DNA of 64,000 nt from Bimuria novae-zelandiae CBS 107.79 (taxonomy: Eukaryota > Ascomycota > Dothideomycetes > Pleosporales > Didymosphaeriaceae), in assembly GCA_010015655.1 (NCBI GenBank), contig ML976662.1, positions 990,818 through 1,054,817 on the forward strand, in the 5' to 3' direction. The position numbers and the translations under genes were made by a program. Of the stretch, positions 1 to 11,319 are shown one piece after another; within the stretch, counting starts at the first letter, position 1, and each line of letters starts with the position of its first letter. Below the pieces are notes generated by a model. That model had not been told where the DNA came from and made no database searches. It worked only from the letters and a program-made list of their open reading frames with translations.

Positions 1-19
1 AGTTAATCTTAAGTGCGCT

Positions 20-1450
20 AAGTGAGGGTATTTGGTTTATTATTATATTTACGAAGATAGTATATAATAGTAAAATTAAATTATAATAAATATTTCGACT
101 AACGTGCTTATTAGTGGCTTAGTTACTTTATAGTTACGAAATATTATAGGTTTTTATAGTTACTTAGCACGTCTATTAAGAATACGGCGCCTTTAAATTC
201 TAGTCTCTATTATTTAAAACACTAGACAATAGTACGTAGTTTCTGATTATAGATCTCGTAGTTATTCTTTGCTAGGTTTATCCTTTTCGAATACTAAGTA
301 ATAGGCCTGAGAACTCTGTTGGTATTATATTATAATAGTATTCTAGTAGTGACATAATTAAAGGTATTAGTTTTAATAACGATTTTTATATTTAGGTTAA
401 AGTATTAGAGTATTAGGGCGATAGTAAAGGTTTGCTTTAGGTCGTTAAAGGCCTTCTAATAAAGGTTATTAAAGGTGAACTTTGTGTCTTTCTTTATTAA
501 GTTTATAAGCGGTGTAACAAGGTAAGAGAAGTTATTAATAAATTTTTTATAAAAGTTCGCGAAACTTAAGAAGGCATATATATCCTTTACGTTACTTAGG
601 TATTCCTAGTCTAGTATAGCTTAAACCTTATTAGGGTCTATTTGCATACTATTAGTGCTAACTACTTAGCTAAGGTAAGTAACTTTAGCTTAGTAGAATT
701 TATACTTATTAATATTAAGTTACAGGCTAGCTTTCTTTAGGGTAGTTAAGTTAAATTAGACGTGTTTTTAGTATTCTCTTAGGTTTTCGCTATAGATTAG
801 AATGTTGTTAAGGTATGCAGTATAGAAGATATCTAGGTATAGGCGTAGTACGTTATTCACGAAGTGCTAAAATGTACTTAAAGCGTTAGCTAGCCTAAAT
901 AGCATTACTAAGTACTTAAACAGACTATATTAGGTGCGAAAGGCTATTAGCTATTCGTTGCCTTTTGTGATTTAGAGGTAATTAAAAGCAGCAATAATAT
1001 TAAGCTTTATATATAGTATTTAGCCTTGCCTAGTTTGTTTAGAGTCTCTTAAATAAGTAAAATTACATACTAGTTCTTGATAGTTATAGCGTTTAGGGCA
1101 CGATAGTTAACGCAGAAATAAAAACTACCTTTAGGCTTCTTTATAAAGATTAATAAAGATATGATAAGGAAAGAGCTAGCCTAGATAAAATTCTTTAATA
1201 AGTTTTTAGTAAGGTACTTACGCAGCACCTTAAGTTTATTTTAAAACATACTATAAAGTAGGCTAAACCTGTGCTATTAACCTTTTTTAAGCCTAATTTT
1301 ATAATTGTAAGGTCTTCTATTAGGCAACTAATAAGACTTTTCTTAAAAGAAGACGTTAAGCAGGTTATAGTACTTTATAAGTACTTTTATAGCTAGGTTA
1401 GTATATACCTTAGTTTCGAGGGACTTATTAATATTAGTAATAAATATAAT
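20..1450 (-). pseudogene. Degenerate gypsy reverse transcriptase and RNase H
   Basis: The minus strand reads FIKKPKGSFYFCVNYRALN around 1085-1160, a close match to the RT signature with xFCVDYRxLN. Around 780-840 it reads AYLNNILIYSENL where functional elements have YLDDILIYS, so the catalytic Asp pair is now Asn-Asn. Upstream is the RT lead-in LLYSM...KVLRKYL. RNase H follows toward position 20, recognisable by NYEIYNQKL (normally NYEIYDKEL), GAVFLIDVLSNYKNL and a final KPNTLTQR (normally KPDALSR). Stop codons are frequent. It encodes no functional enzyme. Confidence 0.85.
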
Positions 1451-2019
1451 AAAGATCTTGTAACCTCGTTTCTTTGCAAGGCGTACTATTAGGAGAGCTT
1501 TAATATAGTAGATATTTAAGTCTAGTACGGGTTTTAGGTCGGGCTCTAGGTTAGATTTTAAGTTAGGATTAGTTAGGTGTTTAGAGGATAATATTCTTTA
1601 AGTGTCTATATAGTTAGGTTTCTTTAACTAGCTCTTTATCTTAGCCAATAGGTAGCTATATTAAAAATATATAATATACCTTAATTTTTTTTGGGCTTTA
1701 AGTTATATTAGGTTTTAAAGAGGGTGGAGGATTATATCTTTTAGTTATTAATAATTTAGATAGTAAGTTTTGGCAAATTATGTATTATTCCTTACGTTAG
1801 CTAGTATTAAACTATAAGTATTTATAACTATAGTTACTACTAACGCGGTGCTTATATATTTAGGATTAGTTAAGTATAATATTATAGTTACTAATATTAG
1901 TTACTATTAGCTAGATTATTTCCTTGTAGTTATAATATTATAGAGTAAGTTTCGTGGCGTAGACAATGTAGTCGCCCTTTAGGTAAGTGCTATTAAATCC
2001 CTTTAAGTATAGTGTAATA

Positions 2020-2045
2020 CAGTGATGTTCACGGATGGATTGGAT
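2020..2045 (+). repeat. hAT left terminal inverted repeat
   Basis: Begins CAGTGATGT and contains GGATGGATTGGAT; pairs with 5362-5387 with two mismatches. Just inside it, GGATGGATTGGAT and ATCCATCC form a short hairpin, and more ATCC-type motifs follow to 2092, a likely set of subterminal transposase-binding repeats. Confidence 0.85.
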
Positions 2046-2341
2046 ATCCATCCATGCAAAATCCACAAAATCCATGGAAATCTAATCCATCCGTTTTAAG
2101 CTTATTATGTTCCACTATTGGACGCTACAGATGTCGCAAAAGCTTATTCTAGCGTTCAGTATTAAGTATATCTATCTTAATAGCTATTTTAGTATTAAGA
2201 ATCGTTACTTTAGCCACGCAGGCGCTCGAACTAGATAACATATTAATACCCTATCGACGATATGGCAGAAATAGATTAATAAAGTGCCTTAGTATTTTAA
2301 TATAAGAGAAAAGAGCACTATAAAAAACAGCGCGTAAAGTT

Positions 2342-5150
2342 CTAGTCTAATATCTCCTTATCTATATTATTTAATTCGTCCAAGTCCTCCACAAAGTTGT
2401 TACTAATCTTAATTAATCCTGCCCTCTCCCATGAAGCCATACACTCGTGATGCCCTATGATATCGTCACTAAGACGATTACGGGGCTTCGTAATGAGGTT
2501 ACCTGCGCCGCTGAAAGCTCTCTCAGGTCCATCGCTTATAGGCATGGCAGAAAGTACGTCAAAAGCTATCTAAAATACTCTTAGCTAGCGTCGTTGTTAC
2601 TTATCCTGTTGCTACTAAATAAAAGGAGGAACATTAATAGCGAACTAAGAGAGCTTAAGGTACTTTACTAACTCGTCGCCGTTTGCCTGTTATTTCTTAT
2701 TTACCTTTGCTTAACCTTTTCGCGCAAAGGTCTCCTATCTTAAAAGCGCTTAGGTAGTCTTAGAAGAAGATAGGTCTATCTCCTGTTAGTTAAGTGTTGT
2801 TTTATTCTTGTAATTACGGTTATACAGCTCTTTGATCTATCCTTGTGCGATACCTGGCTAAGTTAGATGCTCTATTGCCCATTGAGAACGGATGTAATCC
2901 ATGCCCTGGGTAGGATCTAAGATAATTGCCACCGTGTAGGCCGGAGACTCTGTAAACAAGGTGTAGTACTTCGATGCCGTCTCCTAGCCTTTGTAAAGAC
3001 GCTGTTTAAGCTGGATATCTCTATCTGTTCGTGCTTGAAGTTCTTGAGCTTCGAGGTCTGTTAGGAGATTGTCTAGCGAAGTGTATAACTATCTAATATT
3101 ACTATACTCTCGAGGATTGTCGTTGTTATTGCTAAGATAACTTTAGAGGCGCAAAGTAAGCTTGTTTAAAGGTTTAAAAAGCTTAAGATTCTCCTTTAAG
3201 TACTGCTACTTAGCTATAGAAAGACGGAGATCTAGTTAATAGTAGCTAATAGATTAACTTTGCTAGCTGCCACTTTGCCGCTGCGATTTAGTATTATTAA
3301 GAGACTGTAATTTGTCTCTATAAAAGTCGTTAAGCACCTCTTTAAGCACTATAGCTCGCTCGATTATTAGGTATGTGGAATTCTAGCAAGTGGCGTTACT
3401 AAGTATTAACTGCAAAGGTCTTGTGAGGCTATCCGATCGCACCTATCCAGGATAAACTTCCTAAGTAGCAATAAACCTGGCGTTTCTTAAGGTGTTTTTC
3501 CTAATCTATTTAATAATATTGCGAAGCTTTTCGACAGTCCTATAAGCTTTATGTTGCTTAAAAAATGCCACCTCCTTTGCCCGAGTTAGGCTACTAATAT
3601 TAGCTCCGAATATTAGCGCTTTCGCGATAAGGTTAAAGATATGCCCTATACACCTTATACGCTACTACTTAGGGTTAAAGTTAAGCTAATTTTTCTTAAA
3701 AATCTCCCCTAGAGCGTCTATTGCCGTATTGTTAGCTATGGCGTTATTGGAGGTAAGATATCCTACGCGGTCTTAAAGCCCCTAGTGGGAGATGACCCCT
3801 TATAGCGATGCCGTAATATTTCTACTAGTATAGGCATCTTTTATAGCTTTAAGAGTAAGGAGAAGGTTTCGTGGATTGCCTTTCTTGTCAAGAAACTATG
3901 CGACAACACTATTGTACGACTTATTGTTACTAGAAGTCTATAAGTCGAAGGCTAGGTGAATCTTCGTAATGGCTCGGTCCAGGTGGGCAGCAACCACATC
4001 CTTCGAACGTGCGTACTCCACGGAGATCCTACGCCTTATTGTATTGCGAGATGGGATTGCGCGAGGCATCTTTGTAGCTGAATTAAGATACTAAAACACC
4101 TCACGGAGCTCCTTAGTATCCAGCTTAACGAAGGGGATCCTGCTCATAACAATCTATCTAACTAAAAGTCGATGGAACTTATCGACGTTAAAGGAAGACG
4201 CTACAGTATTAATAGTAGCTAAACTTTCTAGAGAAGATATATTAAGCGCGAACTAATCTATCTTATCCTACCCTATAAGGGGCTAACAATTTAGATTAAA
4301 GATCTTATATTTCTTAAGATAGCTAGTAACTAACCCACACCCCTTTCTCACATTAAGGATCTTCGCCTTAAAGCAGTCGATATAGCACGGTTTATATAAG
4401 AAAAACTAAGTAAATGTCTTCTTATCCGTGCTTTTAAGTGGGACGCCGTACTTCCAGATCTATAAGTTAAGCCTCCCTTTAGGATCGTATACCTTAGTGT
4501 AAGTGTTAAACGCCTAGTTATTAGTAAGGTTAACCTAGAAGTAATTAAAGCTTAATATCTTAATCTCGCGGCGTCTTGTAGCATGTATAGAGTCTCTAGC
4601 TAATACTAATTAAATTAGGGTAGTATATTGCGAAGTTAATTCTAATGCCTCTGATTAAGAATTAAGCTAATTATTAACACTAGTATCTATAGTAACGGGG
4701 TCAGCAATAGAGCCACAAACATCGTTAATAGACATACTAAGTAATTATAAGTTTATACTGTACGTACTGCTACTCTGCTGGCCACTTTAAGTTAATAGAA
4801 CGGATAGTTGTGGGGAGTCTTGTAAGTCTAGCACTAACGCTACTTCTGGCGCCTAGACACGCTTACGGGTTTACGATAACGCAGAATTTAACTTAATCTA
4901 TTGCTTTACCCCTTTAATAGGCGTCTTAATAGCCTCTAAAGCTTCCATAATTATTGGCGTAGGTAGAGAGACACTAGGTGGCTCTGGAGAGGTCTTTATA
5001 CGTTGGTGCCGTAGGCGCTCGCTATCTAACCAAAGGCGCATTTTAATAGATAATTAGATAATTAGTAAAGATAAGTCGCGGGATTTAAGAAAATACTAAA
5101 TAAAAGCAGCTTCGACCGTTTTAGAGCTATTAAACAGGTGTTGTAGAAGT
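2342..5150 (-). pseudogene. Degenerate hAT transposase
   Basis: The C-terminal dimerisation domain is readable in an open stretch at 2342-2545: PISDGPERAFSGAGNL..., matching the hAT signature (S-x-x-PER-x-FS-x-A) and followed by ECMASWERAGL (normally E-C-L-x-x-W). Further upstream, around 3600-3780, the minus strand reads LTSNNAIANN (functional copies have a TDNAxNN-type motif) then RIRCIGHIFNLIAKALIFG, a strongly conserved hAT block. Stop codons interrupt the rest. The 5' limit is approximate; a BED zinc finger was not clearly seen. Confidence 0.85.
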
Positions 5151-5361
5151 TTCGTCGAACTAGGTAAGGTTAAGTTTAGATATTGCGATTTTTTGGGTCG
5201 CTTGCCTAAACAAGCCACAGGAAAACTATTAGACGACGAAACTACTAATTTAATACCTTAATTAGGTCTAGACGACGCCTAATTAGGTATAGAACAATCT
5301 ACGTGGATGGATTGGATTTCTATGGGCTGTTTGGATTGGATGGATATGGATGGATTCGTTA

Positions 5362-5387
5362 ATCCAATCCATCCATGGACATCACTG
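5362..5387 (-). repeat. hAT right terminal inverted repeat
   Basis: Reverse complement of the left end; GGATGGAT/GGATTGGAT subterminal motifs recur from 5304 to 5370. Followed directly by the target duplication GTGTAATA. Confidence 0.85.
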
Positions 5388-5399
5388 GTGTAATAGAGA

Positions 5400-5500
5400 G
5401 CGTGGTTAGATGAAGTTTTTATTTACGCGCTAAAGATTTATAGATAAAGTCTATTTTAGTAGTACTAGTGTTAATTAACGCTAGTATATTAGTAGTAAAA
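5400..5500 (-). pseudogene. Degenerate gypsy aspartic protease
   Basis: On the minus strand this reads LALINTSTTKIDFI followed by LARK and, across the hAT insertion point, LYLKGFNSTYLKGDYIV. Intact gypsy proteases have LIDSGAT...FI at this place, so the catalytic DSG triplet has become NTS by G-to-A type changes. It lies immediately upstream (in element orientation) of the RT block once the hAT insertion is removed, which supports a single original polyprotein. Confidence 0.7.
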
Positions 5501-5560
5501 CAATCTTATAAGATTGTATAGAGGATATTAATCTGGTAGTTTTATAGCGTAGCTAAAGTT

Positions 5561-6880
5561 AGTATAGTTAACAGGTTAGTAGATATATAGGGAAACTAAG
5601 GTCCTAAGAAGCGATTTAACCTTTGGATAGTACTTTTACTTATTTTTTTTAAAATAAGGTGTAAAAGGGTTTTTCTTGTAAAGAGTAACTCCTTCGTAAG
5701 ATTATGAATAAGGTAAAGGCAGAGGAATTTCGGACATGGATCTAAGAAAGGGGGATAGAATAGTTATAAGAGATATAGTTCTTTTTACCATATATAAAGC
5801 ATGCGCCTTCCCTAATCCTTTTTTAGCGTTTAGTGGAGCCTAATAGGGCGTAGTTTAAGTTATTAATTTTTATAGTGTCTAGATCTTAGTAAAAGTTCTT
5901 GCGCTTACAGGCTTTGTATTAATGCAGGGACTTTAGTAGGTAGCAGAGATTATTATATAAAGTAAATTTATTAGCGTATTTATTAATTATAATTAATATT
6001 TTAATACTAATTATAGCCTAGCGTAGTTCGTTAGTGCTAGGAGTTGTGACTTAAAGTACGCGCTGGCATGGGATTACCTAATACTAGGTATATGGTCTTA
6101 CCTACTAAGGAAACTCCTTAGTAGCGATTTGTTTCTTACCTAATACTTTATAGAACCCCATATCAATTGTACTACGTTGCTACCACACCTAACCCCTAAC
6201 AACTGTAAAGAACGTCTAGGTTTAGTAGGTATATATAGGACTTCTAAGGATAATATCCTTAGAAGCTCTATGTAACGAGGTAGGCACGATCGAACACGTG
6301 GCCTTCTCTCGCTTATAGAGGTTCCGGCTAGGCTAGGATCAAACACTAGCGCTAGTGGCTGACCCTAGCATATCCTATATATATTATACTATACGAGTAA
6401 TACTTGGCTTAAGTATTCTCGTGCGTACTTTTTGGTGCAGGTGAGGAAGTCACATAGTATTGGCTTAGTAAGCGGGGCGCTTACCTCATTACACTCTAAA
6501 GGTCGTCCAGGTTTGGTAGGTATTATGGGAACCACGGTGGTTACCGTGACACGTATTATACATGGCAGTAGCGCGTTATACTAACTAGATTTAGTTATTA
6601 AAAATAAATTATAAGGTAAGCTATATATTTTCTTCTTGTAAAGCAGATTAACTATTATTTTATTAAGTTATTATACGTTAATTTCAAGTTAGTATGGGCT
6701 TAATAAAAGCGTATAGCTCGTCCAGGTGCGTAGGTCACATTTGGAATACTATATATATATATATATTAATAGTAATATATTTAATTTTTAAAAAATTATA
6801 TAGTATATTAAGTCGTGTATCCTAAAAAAAGACGTAAAATATAGGTCTTTTCTTAGAGTTATAATATATATATATATATA
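5561..6880. other. AT-rich, unassigned transposon-derived sequence
   Basis: No readable host gene. Composition is as biased as the flanking elements. Part probably belongs to the gypsy gag/5' LTR, but I could not find an LTR pair or a zinc-knuckle. Two TA-dinucleotide runs occur at about 6752-6766 and 6862-6881, the second forming the left target site of the Fot1-like element. A 68-residue open frame at 6140-6346 (minus) resembles nothing I know. Confidence 0.5.
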
Positions 6881-6882
6881 TA

Positions 6883-6922
6883 ACGTATTCCACCACTGAG
6901 TGAGTTAACCCACTAAGTAAGT
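6883..6922 (+). repeat. Fot1-like element A, left terminal inverted repeat
   Basis: 40 bp; differs from the complement of 9149-9188 at a single position (G versus A in ACTRAGTGAG). Confidence 0.9.
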
Positions 6923-7149
6923 CAAAATAGCTTGGCAGCACGAACTTAGGTTACAACTCTTTAATTTTATTGCTTAAGGAGCCTATATACGTTGTGCTTG
7001 TATCTAATTTAGAATATACTTTAGTATCTTTTTTATACGTTCGCACGTTATGCCCAATCCTGTTATAGTTCCTATAGCGCCGTAGAGCTAGTTAAGCTTT
7101 TCTTAATTACTACTACTATAAGTCCCCTTTAACTACTTAGTAGTTACAG

Positions 7150-8650
7150 AAGCCTCTACGACTACCTAAGCTACTACCTTACTATACTCTATTATACTAC
7201 TTTATTAAATCTGCTTACGTTTGCGCGTTTTCTTTTTAGTTATTATTATTAATTACTCTTTAAACTTAGTAATTTAGGCAGCCTAAAGCGCGTTTTAGTA
7301 TAGTATTAGTTTATTACCTTTTATAAGCTATAAGAAGCTAGCCTAAGCTATAATAAGTAACTAAGTAAAGGAGTTACTTATTAGCCTTAACTAAGATCTA
7401 AACTCGTGCGTATTACTTAGTATTTTTAACTACTATAGCGTTTCTTATAGTAGGGATAGAGGAGGAGTACGTAGTTATACTTCAAGGCAATTTAATACTA
7501 TCTAGGCGTTAATAGGGACTAGTTTTAATATTTTAACGGCCTTTTAGAAGTTATTTTTTATAAATACGTTAAAAAACGTGTCTTTAAAGGCTAATAAGAA
7601 GCCTTTCTTATTAATATAAAAGACGTATTAACGTGCTAAGTCTTTAATGCATTAAAAGTACTTACGCTTTAATAGTAGGAAATAGACTATATTAAGTAGC
7701 TAAAGGACATGTAATAAGTATAGTAGCATATAAATGGTAAAAATCTTATATTTAAGGTAGTAGTCCTTAAAATTTTAGTTAAGGTAGCTTTTATAGCTAT
7801 TTAAAATAAGTAGCCTATATACTTTTATCTTGTGTGTCTTTATATGCGTGTTAAAATACTTTAATTACTTAAGACTAAGCGCGTTATTAGTCTAGCTATT
7901 CTTAAAGACTAATACCTTCTAGTTACGCGGTATATTTGCCTCCTCGGACCACGTAGAGATGTGAACGCGCCCTTTATAGATAATAAAAGGTAGGGTTGTA
8001 TACCCAGCAGCGCAAATGCTCTAGATAACTGTAACCTACTCGCGATCGCCTGGCTAAACAAGCTCTAGTCTAGCACGTCTCTCTGTACCTATAACGACCT
8101 TTATTAAGCTAATAACGCCTATCTAGAAGCTAGTCTTGTTAAAGTTGTATACGTTGTATACGTTATTATTGTAGACGCTATACTTAACTTTAGTATCCTT
8201 TATTAGCTTAAACTACGCGCTAATTATCTTTAGGTCCTTTTAAAATATTCTTTAGCAATCCTTTACTTAATTAAACGCTATTTTAAGTAAATCTAAACAC
8301 GTTATAAATTGCTTAGTTTAGTACTTACTAACTAGCTAATCACCACGTATATCCAGTACTTTAATAGCTATATTTTCTACCTTATATAGCTAAGGTGCGA
8401 ATCCTTGTAAGTTAAAATTAAGGATATATTAAATAATTATCTACTCTTTAGTTATAATAAGCTTATATTAGAGATAGCGAGTTTCTAGACGATACGTAAT
8501 TCTATTATACTAGTAAATTAATATTATATAAAGTACGTTAAATATTACAGCAGCACGTTAGAGGCTTTAAAATTAACGTATAGTATAAGTAAAAAGTGTA
8601 AGCAAAATTTTGCTTTCTTTATTAGATAATTACGCGTTTTGTTGTTAAGA
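7150..8650 (-). pseudogene. Degenerate Fot1/pogo DDE transposase (element A)
   Basis: Minus-strand reading around 7850-8150 gives NFNKTSF-stop-IGVIS (intact family members read NFDETGFxMGxxS), then GDRE-stop-VTVI, AAGYTTLPFIIYKGRVH and S-stop-TNNALSLK (normally GWTNNxLxxxWLxxF). The order and spacing are those of the Fot1-type DDE domain. The first catalytic Asp is Asn, several Trp codons are stops, both explained by G-to-A changes on the coding strand (RIP). Outer limits are approximate. Confidence 0.85.
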
Positions 8651-9148
8651 TATGTTATGTTAATAAGGGAGTAGGTAGTCTTAGTGTTATAAGGGGCGAT
8701 GCGTACCTAAGCCTATTCTAGGTAAGAAGAGGATAGGTTAAGGGTAAAGCACCTTATAAATAATTTAATTCTATAATAAACTATAGAATAACTAACTAAG
8801 AGATTTACTGATCTATTATAGAAGATATACTGGTAGTATTAAGAGTTAACTATAAGGAGTAGGAAAAGTACAGAGAAATTATTAAACTATATACTATTTA
8901 TTATAGTTCTTACTATTATTAGAATTATTATTGTAGTCCTACTAAGACCTTAAGATCCCTAGGACCCTCAAGGTCCTACAAGGCCTCATGTTATGCGGGA
9001 CCTTATTACGTAACTACTAACCTAAGCTGCCCCGCGTTTCCTTATATTCCTTCGCCTTAGTTATTTCGCTAATAATAACCTTTTTGGCGTAATTGTCTGG
9101 TTCCTTTGTTCTTGTGGGGTTCGTGATCGTAACACTTGGCAGAAACTA

Positions 9149-9188
9149 ACTTACTTAGTGGGTTAACTCACTTAGTGGTGGAATACGT
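9149..9188 (-). repeat. Fot1-like element A, right terminal inverted repeat
   Basis: Inverted copy of 6883-6922, followed by the TA target duplication. Confidence 0.9.
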
Positions 9189-9190
9189 TA

Positions 9191-10536
9191 TACCTTATAT
9201 TAAAATTTTATAAGAATAGCTCATATATTTATTAAGTTATAAAGAGTTTAAAGTATAGAATTTTTGTATTCCACTTAGTTAGACCCAATTGTGGCCCCTG
9301 CGACCCAATCCATTCGCCAGCCTGTTAATTAATACTAAAATTATTACTATTAACACTTTTATAAAGCCTATAAGACTCTCTTTACTAAGTATTATAAAAG
9401 TTAAAAATACCAAAATTATGTAAAATTAAGCTTAAAATTTTAAGCCTAATTAAAATTATAATCTCGCGCTTAAATAGATATAAATAAAAAAAATTTAGTA
9501 CTAATATAGATTAACTTAGCTAAAGCTATCTTATAAAATATAACCTTTATTTATAATATTAAGATTACGCTTAAACTAAACACGATATTAATTTTATCTT
9601 AGTCTACCTACTTTTAGCACAGTGAGATGAAATCAAGGTTGAGATTACGGCCACCGAACAGGCCCTAATGTTGCCACCGCTAACAGGGAGGATGGCCGAT
9701 CCGTTCCGGCCATAGGGTCGTAAATGTTTCAAAATGTATAGAGAACAGGTAGGTAGAGGTACATATAGCGCAGCTTGTAATTTCGCCGCTTTCTAAGCCT
9801 TATGTAATGCAGCCATCCAGTTGCCAACTTATAAAGTCACACGATTTGACCTGTTTCTCCGACACCGATCTAATTTGGATTGGCTTTAGTCTTTAAAATT
9901 GTTTTTCTAATACTACTATATATTAAACCCTTATTAGACCTATTATATATTATTTTTATTAAGCTTCCTTACTAGATTAATTTTTTTAGTTTATTAAATA
10001 AACTTCCTTGCTCTTTAGCTTTTAGCTCTCTAAAATAATATTTATTAAGTACTTAGGTATATAGTTTTATTATTTATTATATATAGTTTAGTACCTTTTC
10101 AGTATCCCTTTATATTAGGCCTATTGGCACTTAATGCATTCTTAGTTACATTCTTGCCCACGCACTCCCATATGCCTCTAAGTAGAAATGCCTAAACAGA
10201 TTCTTTGAGTGACCAGCGCCGATACACCTTATGTACCACACCTGTAAAGTGCCTTTCCAGCGGCCGTGCGCGCAGAATAACCGAAGCATAGGAACCAGAA
10301 ACCGATTTCGTTCACCACTATATCTGAAAAGCAAAATAACGTAAATTTAGCTACCCTGTCTATGATAACGCAATGTTGGTAGTAGCGAAATCCAAAGGAT
10401 TCTTTGTTGGGTGCGACCTCGCTGACGTCATGGCACTGAACGAGGCTTGGCAGGCATTACACCTCGCGCAGCCGTCACAAACTTGAGCTCAAGTAACGTT
10501 TTCCCTCCTTATCTCCATCAATAAACCGCCACAGGC
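9191..10536. other. Intergenic, mixed AT-rich and normal composition
   Basis: No gene seen. At 9267 the sequence GTATTCCACTTAGTTAGACCC resembles the start of the element A terminal repeat but no partner end was found. 9620-9870 has normal base composition, 9880-10140 is again AT-rich, and 10140-10536 is the normal-composition region upstream of the phosphoesterase. Confidence 0.5.
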
Positions 10537-11319
10537 ATGGTAAAAATACAAATCCTCTCTGATCTTCATCTGGAGGCTCCAGCGGCGTACGATGTCTTTG
10601 AAATAACTCCAACAGCAGAGTACCTTGCGCTGCTCGGGGACATTGGCTACACCAAGGACGTCGGTTTGATCGAATTTCTTCGAAAACACCTGGCTAAATT
10701 CAAAATCATCTTCTATGTTCTCGGCAACCATGAGCCATATCACTCGTCTTATGCGGCTAGCAAGCAACATCTTTCCACGCTCCAGGCTGAAACCGAACAA
10801 CAGGCAAGTGGGAAGTTCGTCCTCCTTGACCAAACGCGGTATGATCTCTCGCCAACGGTGTCTATTCTCGGCTGCACGCTCTTCTCCAACATCACAGCTG
10901 CTGAAAAAGACTTTGTCAATTTTGGACTCAATGATTTCTACCACATTGAGAATTGGACCGTGGAGGAGCATGTGCAGAAGCACGAATCCGAGCTTCGTTG
11001 GCTCAACGCTGAAATTCAGAAGCTCATGGAAGGATCGGACCGCAAGATCATCATCATGTCACACTACTCTCCGACCGATGATGCTCGTGCTATCGATCCC
11101 AAACACAAGAGCAGTACTATTTCATCTGGCTTCATGACTGATCTGTCCCAGGAGATTTGCTTCTCCTCAGAACGTGTGGTCGTGTGGGCGTTCGGACACA
11201 CTCATTTCAACTGTGATTTTGAACATGAAACTCATCAGACCAGACTCGTTACGAATCAGCGTGGTTACTACTTCGCGCAATCGAATGGCTTCGATCCGGA
11301 AAAGATGGTTGAGCTTTGA
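10537..11319 (+). CDS. Calcineurin-like metallophosphoesterase
   Basis: 260 residues, single exon. It carries the full metallophosphatase motif set: SDLHLE with Asp9 and His11, GDIG with Asp35, GNHE at residues 63-66, a later HYSP and a C-terminal GHTHFN around residue 219. These residues bind the two-metal centre of the calcineurin superfamily, which hydrolyses phosphomono- or diesters; the substrate cannot be told from sequence. No signal peptide or membrane segment is visible, so it is probably cytosolic. The start lies at the first ATG before the catalytic Asp motif and leaves the usual short N-terminus. It is the first intact gene next to the transposon block and is itself of normal base composition. 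Confidence 0.88.
   Translation: MVKIQILSDLHLEAPAAYDVFEITPTAEYLALLGDIGYTKDVGLIEFLRKHLAKFKIIFYVLGNHEPYHSSYAASKQHLSTLQAETEQQASGKFVLLDQTRYDLSPTVSILGCTLFSNITAAEKDFVNFGLNDFYHIENWTVEEHVQKHESELRWLNAEIQKLMEGSDRKIIIMSHYSPTDDARAIDPKHKSSTISSGFMTDLSQEICFSSERVVVWAFGHTHFNCDFEHETHQTRLVTNQRGYYFAQSNGFDPEKMVEL

Larger units (their letters stand above)
2020..5387 (-). mobile_element. hAT-superfamily DNA transposon, full length but inactivated
   Basis: The element starts CAGTGATGTTCACGGATGG and its right end is the inverted complement CAGTGATGTCCATGGATGG. It is flanked by perfect 8-bp duplications GTGTAATA at 2012-2019 and 5388-5395. An 8-bp duplication and CAGNG termini are hAT hallmarks. The minus strand carries a degraded transposase. 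Length is 3368 bp, normal for an autonomous hAT. The target is the gypsy remnant (near its protease), so hAT inserted second. Interior AT bias and stops indicate RIP after insertion. Confidence 0.93.
1..5560 (-). mobile_element. Ty3/gypsy retrotransposon remnant (RIP-degraded), split by a hAT insertion
   Basis: Minus-strand translation gives, in gypsy order, an aspartic protease near 5400-5500, reverse transcriptase at about 450-1450 and RNase H at about 20-300. The element is interrupted by the hAT element at 2020-5387, so its own sequence is 1-2019 plus 5388 to about 5560 or further. Integrase and the 3' LTR would lie to the left, outside the window; I could not define the 5' LTR or gag. 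The sequence is very AT-rich with many stop codons, and catalytic Asp codons are changed to Asn. That pattern fits RIP, so the copy is dead. The right boundary is a guess. Confidence 0.85.
6883..9188 (-). mobile_element. Fot1/pogo-like DNA transposon A, RIP-degraded
   Basis: 2306 bp bounded by near-identical 40-bp inverted repeats beginning ACGTATTCCACCACT, with a TA duplication at 6881-6882 and 9189-9190, as for Tc1/mariner-pogo transposition. The minus strand holds a degraded DDE transposase. The terminal repeat contains a near palindrome, AGTGRGTTAACYCACT. All coding capacity is lost to stop codons. Confidence 0.9.

Noticed and set aside
10489..10983. 164-codon minus-strand frame opposite the phosphoesterase
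   Set aside because: Antisense shadow of a clearly conserved plus-strand gene.
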